NCBI RefSeq assembly: GCF_001262505.1
Contig: NZ_KQ410723.1
Span: 372,001 to 436,000 of the forward strand
Length of the DNA stretch: 64,000 bases
Source: Shinella sp. SUS2
GTDB lineage: Bacteria > Pseudomonadota > Alphaproteobacteria > Rhizobiales > Rhizobiaceae
Direction of reading: 5' to 3'
Below are positions 57,388 to 64,000 of this stretch, piece by piece. How positions within the stretch are numbered: position 1 is the first letter of the stretch; each line of letters opens with the position of its first letter. Below the pieces are notes generated by a model that did no database searches, was not told where the DNA came from, and saw only the letters and a program-made list of their open reading frames with translations. The position numbers and the translations under genes are program-made.

Positions 57388-58860
57388 TTACGGCTTTTCC
57401 ATCGCGTCGAGCGTTGCCGCCAGGCGCTTGTCCTCGTTGAAATAGCGGGCGCGATCCCAGAAATGCGGCTTGCCGATGCCCGTTCCGGTGTGCTTGCCGA
57501 TCAGGCGGCCATTGGCATCCTCGCCCTGGATATCGAAGCGCATCAGGTCCTGCGTGACGATGACGTCGCCTTCCATGCCCACCACCTCGGTGATGTGGGT
57601 GATGCGGCGCGAACCGTCGCGCAGGCGCGAGGCCTGGATGATGATATCGATCGAACCGGCGATGATCTCGCGCACGGTCTTGGCTGGCAGCGTGTAACCG
57701 CCCATGGCGATCATCGATTCCATACGGGAGAGGCATTCGCGCGGCGTGTTGGCGTGGATCGTGCCCATCGAACCATCGTGGCCGGTGTTCATGGCCTGGA
57801 GGAGGTCGAAGACCTCCGGGCCACGCACTTCGCCGACGATGATGCGTTCAGGCCGCATGCGCAGGCAGTTCTTGATGAGGTCGCGCATGGTGATCTCGCC
57901 CTCGCCCTCGATGTTCGGCGGGCGGGTTTCGAGACGCACCACATGCGGCTGCTGGAGCTGGAGTTCGGCCGAGTCCTCGCAGGTGATGACGCGTTCATCG
58001 CGATCGATGTAGTTCGTCAGGCAGTTGAGCAGCGTCGTCTTGCCCGAGCCGGTACCACCGGAGATGACGAGGTTGCAGCGCACGCGACCGATGATCTGCA
58101 GCAACGTCGCGCCTTCGAGCGTGATCGAGCCGAACTTGACGAGCTGGTCGAGCGTCAGCTTGTCCTTCTTGAACTTACGGATGGTGAGCGCGGTGCCGTC
58201 GATGGCAAGGGGCGGGGCGATGACGTTGACGCGCGAACCGTCCGGCAGGCGCGCGTCGCAAATCGGGCTCGATTCGTCGACACGACGGCCGACCTGGCTG
58301 ACGATGCGCTGGCAGATCGACAGGAGCTGGGCATTGTCGCGGAAGCGGATCTCCGATTCCTGCACCTTGCCGGCGACTTCGATATAGGTCTTGCCCGCGC
58401 CGTTCACCATGATGTCGGCAATGTCGTCACGCGCGAGCAGCGGCTCCAGCGGACCATAGCCCAGAACATCGTTGCAGATGTCGTCGAGCAGTTCCTCCTG
58501 CTCGGAGATCGACATCGCGAAATTCTTGATGGTGATGATGTCGTTGACGATGTCGCGAATTTCCTCGCGCGCGCTCTCGGTATCGAGCTTGGCGAGCTGC
58601 GACAGGTCGATCGTGTCGATGAGCGCGGAGAAAACCTGGCTCTTCGTGTCGTAGTAATCTTCCGTGCGCGGCGCGCGGCGGCGGGCGGCAGCAGCCGGTG
58701 CAGGTACCGGGGCGGGGGCCGGCTCGAAGACGGGTTGCGGCGGCGCGGCCATGGCCGGGCGCTCTGCCGTCACCGTCGTGACGGCAGCCGGCGTGGCCTG
58801 GACCGCCTGGCCCGCCGCCCCGCTCTTGCCGAAACCTTCATTGCCGCGTTTGCCGAACAT
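57388..58860 (-). CDS. cpaF: Tad pilus assembly ATPase CpaF/TadA
   Basis: A 490-residue hexameric secretion ATPase. Residues 1-60 are Ala/Pro-rich and variable; the N-terminal domain then precedes Walker [13 protein letters not shown] (about 271), Asp box, Walker [20 protein letters not shown] with the catalytic Glu, and the His box [18 protein letters not shown]. It drives both extension and retraction of Tad pili. Confidence 0.96.
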   Translation of the reverse strand: MFGKRGNEGFGKSGAAGQAVQATPAAVTTVTAERPAMAAPPQPVFEPAPAPVPAPAAAARRRAPRTEDYYDTKSQVFSALIDTIDLSQLAKLDTESAREEIRDIVNDIITIKNFAMSISEQEELLDDICNDVLGYGPLEPLLARDDIADIMVNGAGKTYIEVAGKVQESEIRFRDNAQLLSICQRIVSQVGRRVDESSPICDARLPDGSRVNVIAPPLAIDGTALTIRKFKKDKLTLDQLVKFGSITLEGATLLQIIGRVRCNLVISGGTGSGKTTLLNCLTNYIDRDERVITCEDSAELQLQQPHVVRLETRPPNIEGEGEITMRDLIKNCLRMRPERIIVGEVRGPEVFDLLQAMNTGHDGSMGTIHANTPRECLSRMESMIAMGGYTLPAKTVREIIAGSIDIIIQASRLRDGSRRITHITEVVGMEGDVIVTQDLMRFDIQGEDANGRLIGKHTGTGIGKPHFWDRARYFNEDKRLAATLDAMEKP

Positions 58861-58896
58861 GCCACTTCATCCAGTCTGTTGCGCCGCCCGTCGGGC

Positions 58897-60186
58897 CTAT
58901 TTCTTGCCGAGCAGGCCGAGCAGATTGCCAAGGCCTGCCTTCTTGGGTTTCTTGATCGTCGCGCGGCCCGTCACGAGATGGGCGATCTGCGAGAATGTCT
59001 CCGCCGTCGGTGACTTGCGGTCCATCTCCGCGATCATGCGGCCGCTGTTGGCGGCGGTGCCGAAGAGCTGCGCATCGAAGGGGATGACCGCGACCGGTTG
59101 GATGCCGAGCGGCTCGCAGAAATCGGCTGTGGCGATCTCCGGCCGCTTCGGCAGACCGACCTGGTTGAGGATCAGGTGCGGCGGCTTGTCGTTCGGTCGA
59201 AGCTTCTTCAGGGCATCGAGCATGTTCTTGGTGTTGCGCAGATTGGCGAGATCCGGCACCGCCGTGATCACCAGCTCGTCGACCTCCGAGAGCAGCGTGC
59301 GTGTCCATTCCGACCAGGCATGCGGCACGTCGAGCACGGTTACCGGGGCACTGCGCTGCAACACCTCGATGATCGGCTGGAAAGAGCCGCGCTCCAGGTC
59401 ATAGGCACGGTCGAGCATGGAGGGAGCGGCGAGCAGCGACAGGCGCTCCGAGCATTTCGTCAACAGGCGATCGAGGAACACTTCGTCCAGCCGGTCCGGT
59501 GCGTAGATCGCTTCGGAAATGCCCTGCGGCGGATCCTGATCGAAATCGATATTGGCCGTCCCATAGGGCAGGTCGAGATCGGCGAGGATCACTTCCGTCT
59601 GGAAGAGGCTCGAAATGTCGAAGGCGCAATTGTGCGCGATCGTCGACGCCCCCACCCCGCCCTTGGCGCCGATGAAGGCGATGGTGCGACCGAGCGGCTC
59701 GGCGTCCGGATCGACGAAGATTGCCGACATGGCGTTGAGGATGTCGGCCATGCCGACCGGGCCGACCATATACTCGGAAATACCGTTGCGGATGAGGTCG
59801 CGATAAAGCGGAATATCGTTGTAGCTGCCGACGATGATGACCTTGGTGCTGGGATCGCAGACCTCGGCAAGCGGGGCGAGCTCGTCCATGATGCCGCGCG
59901 GTTCCGTCGAGGTCTCGAGGATAAGCAGGTTCGGCGTCGGGGCCGAGCCGAACATATTGGCCGCCGCCGCAATGCTGGCGCTGGAAACCTTGAGGCTCAC
60001 CTTGGCCATACGCCGGTCCTGGCCGCACCGCTCCATGGTGCGCAGCATGGCCTCGCTTTCGCAGAAGGCATGAACCGAGATGCGCGGCAGCGGGCGAACG
60101 CCCTCCAGTTCGGTGGAGCGGACCGTCTCTTCCGCCTCAAATGCGTCCGCGCGCTCGATGGTGTAGTCTACTGTGCTCATCGTCAT
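58897..60186 (-). CDS. cpaE: Tad pilus localisation ATPase CpaE/TadZ
   Basis: A 429-residue protein with an N-terminal atypical receiver-like domain (about 30-150; LLILETSTEPRGIMDELAPL) and a C-terminal ParA/MinD-like ATPase with a deviant Walker A FIGAKGGVGASTIAHN. TadZ proteins place the pilus machine at the pole. The receiver-like domain lacks a clear phospho-acceptor. ATG 60186 follows AGGAACGGGC; an ATG six bases later is also possible. Confidence 0.93.
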   Translation of the reverse strand: MTMSTVDYTIERADAFEAEETVRSTELEGVRPLPRISVHAFCESEAMLRTMERCGQDRRMAKVSLKVSSASIAAAANMFGSAPTPNLLILETSTEPRGIMDELAPLAEVCDPSTKVIIVGSYNDIPLYRDLIRNGISEYMVGPVGMADILNAMSAIFVDPDAEPLGRTIAFIGAKGGVGASTIAHNCAFDISSLFQTEVILADLDLPYGTANIDFDQDPPQGISEAIYAPDRLDEVFLDRLLTKCSERLSLLAAPSMLDRAYDLERGSFQPIIEVLQRSAPVTVLDVPHAWSEWTRTLLSEVDELVITAVPDLANLRNTKNMLDALKKLRPNDKPPHLILNQVGLPKRPEIATADFCEPLGIQPVAVIPFDAQLFGTAANSGRMIAEMDRKSPTAETFSQIAHLVTGRATIKKPKKAGLGNLLGLLGKK

Positions 60187-60242
60187 GCCCGTTCCTGGTG
60201 TCCGGCGGACCGGATGGATATGTGCCTGGCCCTAGCCGGCGA

Positions 60243-60911
60243 TTACAGCAGCGGCTGGCCGAACTCGCGATAGTCCTGAATCACCACGTTGCGCTGCTCG
60301 GCGTCGATCGGGGTCATGCCACGCGGCTGCACGAGATCCATCGGATTGGCGATCTGGGCGGCCAGATTGGCCTGCGATGCACAGCCGAAGTTCTGGTAGT
60401 TCTTGTTTTCCATCGTGTTGACGACAAGGTCTTCCGGCCATTGACCGCAGGGGCCCGTCTGCGCGGTGATGGCGAAGAAGGCAAGCCGGATCGGCGCGTT
60501 GGCGCCGTAGCCGCTCGCATCGTAGCTCGTCTCGATCAGCTGGTCGCGCTTCAGGCCCGCTCCCGTCAGCGTGGTGCGGATATCCTTGCGCAGATAGTTG
60601 GCCGTTGCCGCATTGGCCGAGCCGCGCGGCAGCATGATCTGCACGGCACTGCGTGACTTCGCGGCATGGTCGGCGGCAAAACCGCGAATGTTGTCGCGCA
60701 TGGCCATCGTCAGCGAACGGTCGCCGGTGGCGATCGGGATGTCCATCGTCTGTGCGGATTCGGCCAGCACGATCGGGTGGCGCGTGCGGTAGTCGTCCGG
60801 GATCGACGCCGTCGTGGAGCGATCCGGTCGCGCACCGCAGCTGGCGAGCACGGTGGCGGACAGGATGAGGGTCGCCGCGAACACGGCGCGCATCGGCAGG
60901 GGCTGGTGCAT
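60243..60911 (-). CDS. cpaD: Tad pilus lipoprotein CpaD
   Basis: A 222-residue protein with a lipoprotein signal: MHQPLPMRAV, hydrophobic core, lipobox VLASC with Cys25. ATG 60911 is chosen because GAGGAA lies 7 bases upstream and the signal then has normal length; a longer frame to 60974 would add a polar leader before it. The CpaD/TadE-like pilus lipoprotein domain follows (YRTRHPIVLAE, YLRKDIRTTLTGAG, FGCASQANLAAQIANPMDL). It helps secretin assembly in the outer membrane. Confidence 0.88.
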   Translation of the reverse strand: MHQPLPMRAVFAATLILSATVLASCGARPDRSTTASIPDDYRTRHPIVLAESAQTMDIPIATGDRSLTMAMRDNIRGFAADHAAKSRSAVQIMLPRGSANAATANYLRKDIRTTLTGAGLKRDQLIETSYDASGYGANAPIRLAFFAITAQTGPCGQWPEDLVVNTMENKNYQNFGCASQANLAAQIANPMDLVQPRGMTPIDAEQRNVVIQDYREFGQPLL

Positions 60912-60970
60912 GGTGCGGTTCCTCGCGGAAAGCCAAGTCTTGCTGGTCGTGTCGCGCATGTCCCGTCCCG

Positions 60971-62518
60971 TCACTTGTAGATGAAGCCGATGGAGCCGTG
61001 GTAGTTGCCCGCCGGCATGGCGTCTTCCTTGCGGCCGTAAACCTTGTTCACCTTGCCGAGGAAGAAGCTCGCCGCATCGTTGGTCGCGTTGAAATTGTCA
61101 TCAGGACGCTGGAGCGCGCTGCGCGCGACAGGCCGCACGAGATAAGGCGTGGCGATGATGACCATTTCCGTCTCGTTGCGCACGAAGTCCTTGGAGCGGA
61201 ACAGCGTGCCGAAAATCGGGATCTTCGAAAGACCCGGCAGGCCGGAAACCGCCTGGCGAATATCGTCCTTGACGAGGCCGGCAATGACGATCGAGCCGCC
61301 AGACGGCAGTTCAACGCTCGTCGTGGCCTCGCGGCGCCGGATGCCGAGCACCGTCATGCCGGGAATGCTGTGGACGCCGCCATAGGTTGCCGAGCCCTCG
61401 AAGGTCGGTTCGGATACCTCCGTCTCGACACGCAGGCTGATACGGCCGGGCGAGAGCACGACCGGGCGGAAGTTCAAGCGGATGCCGTATTCGACCTCGG
61501 TGAGGCTGCGGGTGACCGTAGGGGGTTTGCTTTCGTCGCCACCGTCGATCGTCTGTTCCGTCGGGAGACGGAAATCACCGCCGACATAGAAGCGCGCCTC
61601 TTCGCCCGAGATCGCCGTCAGGCTCGGTTCGGCAAGGGTTCTCATCACGCCGGCCTGTTCCATGGCGCTCATGCTGCTGGCAAGAGCAAGGCCGCCGATC
61701 GTGCCGGAGGCTGCGCCGTTGGAAACCCAGTCCGCCGCACCACCGAGATTGGTCGGATTGCGGAAGGAGATGCCGCCGTTCGATCCCTTGACAGAACCGT
61801 TGAAACCAAGCTGCTTGAGCACCTGGCGGCTGACTTCCGCCACGGTGATCTTCAGCGTCACCTGGTCCTCGCCGTCGATCTTGAGCATGTTGACGACCTG
61901 CGAACGCTGGCGCACTTCGCCGAAGATCGCTGCATCGCCGTTGTTGCCCTGAGCCGTGATGTTGCGGGTCGTTGCTTCACCGCCCCTCAGGAAGATCTCG
62001 GCAAGACGCGTCGCCTGGGCGGCGTCCTGCGGGGTCCGCACCGTGCCGTTGAGCACGATGTTGTCCGAGATGATCTCGACCTGGATGTCGGAGTCCGGGA
62101 TGAAGCGGCGCAGGTTCGCCTGCAGGCCATCGATGTCACGCTCGACGGTAAGATCGATGCTGACAATCTCCTCGCCGCCCGGTCCGAAGATGAAGATGTT
62201 GGTCTGGCCCACTTCCTTGCCGAACAGATAGATGCGGCGTGACGTACGCGTGACGGCATCCGCCTTGCCCGGGTCGGCGACGAGGATGTCGTGCGCGTCT
62301 GTCGGAAGGTCGACCACGATCGCCTTGTTGAGGCCCAGCTTGACAGCCTTGCGGGCACCGGGCCCGGCATCGTTGATGCGGATGACGGAGGCCGTCGCCG
62401 CCTCGGCGACACGTGCCGGCGTGCCGGTCAACACGATCTCCGGCAGGCCGGAAAGCGCCAGGCAGAGGCTCATTCCACCGGCGACAGAAGCCCGAAAAGT
62501 CCTTGTGATTCCAAACAC
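60971..62518 (-). CDS. cpaC: Tad pilus outer-membrane secretin CpaC/RcpA
   Basis: A 515-residue secretin. A signal sequence of about 40 residues, an N-terminal pilus/BON-like region (DILVADPGKADAVTRTSRRIY, LFGKEVGQTNIF), then the secretin domain with VEYGIRLNFRPVVLSPGRI and the signature GGSIVIAGLVKDDIRQAVSGLPGLSKIPIFG. The start is GTG at 62518 with AGGAG 7 bases upstream. It forms the outer-membrane channel for the pilus. Confidence 0.94.
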   Translation of the reverse strand: MFGITRTFRASVAGGMSLCLALSGLPEIVLTGTPARVAEAATASVIRINDAGPGARKAVKLGLNKAIVVDLPTDAHDILVADPGKADAVTRTSRRIYLFGKEVGQTNIFIFGPGGEEIVSIDLTVERDIDGLQANLRRFIPDSDIQVEIISDNIVLNGTVRTPQDAAQATRLAEIFLRGGEATTRNITAQGNNGDAAIFGEVRQRSQVVNMLKIDGEDQVTLKITVAEVSRQVLKQLGFNGSVKGSNGGISFRNPTNLGGAADWVSNGAASGTIGGLALASSMSAMEQAGVMRTLAEPSLTAISGEEARFYVGGDFRLPTEQTIDGGDESKPPTVTRSLTEVEYGIRLNFRPVVLSPGRISLRVETEVSEPTFEGSATYGGVHSIPGMTVLGIRRREATTSVELPSGGSIVIAGLVKDDIRQAVSGLPGLSKIPIFGTLFRSKDFVRNETEMVIIATPYLVRPVARSALQRPDDNFNATNDAASFFLGKVNKVYGRKEDAMPAGNYHGSIGFIYK

Positions 62519-62532
62519 GGGTCAGCTCCTGG

Positions 62533-63339
62533 TCACTTCTGGGCTGCGGGCTCGCCGCCGTTTACGATTTCACCGGTCTTGATCACCTGTATGATCGGCA
62601 TGCCATCGCCACCGCTGAGAAGGTAGTCGGCCGCGCCGGTATCGGATTCCTGGGCATCGGCGATGCTGCGCAGCGCCAGCGACAGACGCTCGGCCATCTG
62701 CTGGGCGACGGCGATCACCTTGGTCTGGTCGGGTGTAAGCTCCAATGTCGCAGTGGTGCCGACGGCGGATTTCGAACCGTCCTCGTTTTCCTGGATCTGC
62801 TGGTCGATGGCGAGCACGCGCACATTCGACAGGACAGTCTCGGTTATGTAGGAGCCTTCCGGGCTCTTGCGCACCATGATGACGTCAACGCGGTCGTTCG
62901 GAAGGATGAAACCACCGGCGCCCGTCGCGACCGAGATTTCGGTCGCGACCGCCCGTTTGCCCGACGGCAGCAGCGACGACATGATGCGGTTGCTCGAATC
63001 GGCGATCTTCTCCTGGCGGATCGGCTCGCCGTTGAAGATCGGCATGCGGGCAATGGCACCGTTGAGGTTTTCCATCGCGTCCGGCTGGTTCTGGTCGGTG
63101 ATGAAACCCTCGGCGACCGAGCCTTCCGGCCAGGCCGTCCAGGCGATCGTTTCCGGATTGAGCCGCGCACCAACCGGCAGGCTTTCCCTTGCAACCAGCA
63201 CGTTGACGGTCGGCTCCCGTTCGACGACAGCCTCCGGCTGGACAGGCGTGCCCCCACCGGCGACCTTCAGGGCCAGAAGCCCTGCGACGCCGGCCGAAAC
63301 GACGGCCACTGCCAGAATGATGATTCGCGCCGGTCTCAT
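62533..63339 (-). CDS. cpaB: Tad pilus assembly protein CpaB/RcpC
   Basis: A 268-residue protein with one N-terminal helix (IIILAVAVVSAGVAGLLAL) and an SAF-type domain (VNVLVARESLPVGARLNPE, MPIFNGEPIRQEKI), followed by the RcpC region with NDRVDVIMVRK and a C-terminal GDGMPIIQVIKTGE. It is thought to stabilise the secretin in the periplasm. The gap to cpaC is 14 bases. Confidence 0.93.
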   Translation of the reverse strand: MRPARIIILAVAVVSAGVAGLLALKVAGGGTPVQPEAVVEREPTVNVLVARESLPVGARLNPETIAWTAWPEGSVAEGFITDQNQPDAMENLNGAIARMPIFNGEPIRQEKIADSSNRIMSSLLPSGKRAVATEISVATGAGGFILPNDRVDVIMVRKSPEGSYITETVLSNVRVLAIDQQIQENEDGSKSAVGTTATLELTPDQTKVIAVAQQMAERLSLALRSIADAQESDTGAADYLLSGGDGMPIIQVIKTGEIVNGGEPAAQK

Positions 63340-63449
63340 GTGGTTTCCCTGGGCTGCGGACTTTTCTATCCGCCCACATTGACCGGCAATGGTGTAATTA
63401 TGGTTAATGACTGACTTACGGGTATGGTTAACCGTAGCCTAACGACCCG

Positions 63450-63956
63450 TCACTGGCCGAGCGCCGCCAGCATCAGCGGCGAGGAGGGATAGGCCGCGAA
63501 GGCGCCGATACCGATGGCGATACCATAGGGCACCTTCTTGGCTTTCAGCAGATGATCGGGCACCGGCAGACCGGTGGCGAGGATCAGGTCGGAGCTGGCG
63601 CGCAAAGACAGGATCGCTATGGTGAGCAGACCGCCGAAGAAAGAGACGTAGACGAGGTATTCAACGAGAGAATGGGTGAGCCCGAACCAGACTGCGCTGG
63701 CCGTCAGGAGTTTCGCATCGCCGCCGCCCATCACGTTAAGAGCAAAGAGCGTGAAGCAGACAGCAAAGACCACGAGGCCGGCAGCAAAGTGCGTGGCGAT
63801 CTCCGCCGGGCTGAGGCCGGCCAAAGGCGCCACGACGACGAATGAGGCGAGCAGGATCGCCGAGACCCGGTTGGGTATCAGCATCGTCAGGAAATCCGAG
63901 AAGGCCGCGACCGCAAGGCAGAGCGGGAAAACCACGAAGATGATGGCCTGGGTCAT
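63450..63956 (-). CDS. cpaA: Tad prepilin peptidase CpaA/TadV
   Basis: A 168-residue membrane aspartyl protease of the type IV prepilin peptidase family without the methylase domain. The two catalytic aspartates are Asp21 (FSDFLTMLIPN) and Asp80 (GGGDAKLL). Five to six helices. ATG 63956 fits the usual start; an in-frame ATG 36 bases upstream is possible. It processes the Flp pilin, whose gene usually lies directly upstream and would be beyond the right edge of the window. Confidence 0.92.
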   Translation of the reverse strand: MTQAIIFVVFPLCLAVAAFSDFLTMLIPNRVSAILLASFVVVAPLAGLSPAEIATHFAAGLVVFAVCFTLFALNVMGGGDAKLLTASAVWFGLTHSLVEYLVYVSFFGGLLTIAILSLRASSDLILATGLPVPDHLLKAKKVPYGIAIGIGAFAAYPSSPLMLAALGQ

Positions 63957-64000
63957 GTGCTTCGTCTCTTTGGTAACGCAAAACCGCTTCATGCTTTTGC

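Noticed and set aside
57463..59013. Plus-strand open frame of 516 codons opposite cpaF
   Set aside because: The cpaF ATPase motifs are complete on the other strand; this frame is Asp/Arg/His-rich with no fold.

Overview
The window looks like a core-chromosome segment of a high-GC alphaproteobacterium, most likely Rhizobiales/Rhizobiaceae (Rhizobium, Agrobacterium, Ensifer or Shinella type). Reasons: a complete frcR-frcBCAK fructose locus, a BA14K-family protein, a cpa/Tad pilus operon, yejABEF, FCD-type GntR regulators, a dispersed palindromic repeat of rhizobial style, and tRNA promoter spacing of the CTTGAC/CTATAT kind. I see no insertion sequence, phage gene, integrase, plasmid function or CRISPR array. 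Genes are closely packed, often with 1-4 base overlaps inside operons and 10-40 base tail-to-tail overlaps between convergent genes.

Layout. 1-0.8 kb: cut-off glutamine amidotransferase and a 58-residue secreted protein. 0.9-6.6 kb: divergent sugar locus, frcR-fucU on the minus strand and frcBCAK on the plus strand. 6.7-12.1 kb: pyrC, a Crp/Fnr regulator, a lone receiver-domain protein, DoxX, a SelW-like CxxC protein, a BA14K protein and a phosphohexomutase. 12.2-19.6 kb: tRNA-Leu(CAG), an HPP-CBS membrane protein, gdhA, two tandem Rnk/GreA-C proteins, beta-carbonic anhydrase with DUF488, a cystathionine-gamma-synthase-like enzyme and 5-formyl-THF cyclo-ligase. 19.5-21.5 kb: a GntR-MFS pair with a perfect 29 bp palindrome in front.

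21.6-31.7 kb is the most interesting part. A minus-strand operon encodes a peptide-type ABC transporter (binding protein, two permeases, two ATPases) followed by an aminopeptidase P. Next to it lie an XRE-cupin regulator, a proline-racemase-family enzyme with an unusual Ser/Cys catalytic pair, and an FCD GntR regulator. An identical 18 bp sequence containing ATTGGATCCAAT stands upstream of the transporter operon and again between the racemase-like gene and the GntR gene. I infer one regulon for uptake and breakdown of proline- or hydroxyproline-containing peptides.

31.8-44.5 kb: a chemotaxis receptor with a CheR-tether-like tail, an EI24/CysZ-like membrane protein, VOC and TetR with tandem operators, nth, DUF2244, an HTH-methyltransferase DNA repair protein, a palindromic repeat element, and a minus-strand run mgsA-glk-ABC exporter-dapB-gpmA. 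43.4-50.5 kb: murein endopeptidase mepA divergent from yejABEF, a peptide/muropeptide importer. 50.6-54.3 kb: ghrA, NlpC/P60 peptidase, MarR, M17 leucyl aminopeptidase. 54.4-64 kb: a Tad/Flp pilus system, tadD on the plus strand and cpaABCDEF-tadBC on the minus strand; the pilin gene, if present, lies beyond the right edge.

Start codons were moved wherever a ribosome-binding site and family length argued for it. Functional names rest on motifs and family resemblance read by eye; no database search was possible.
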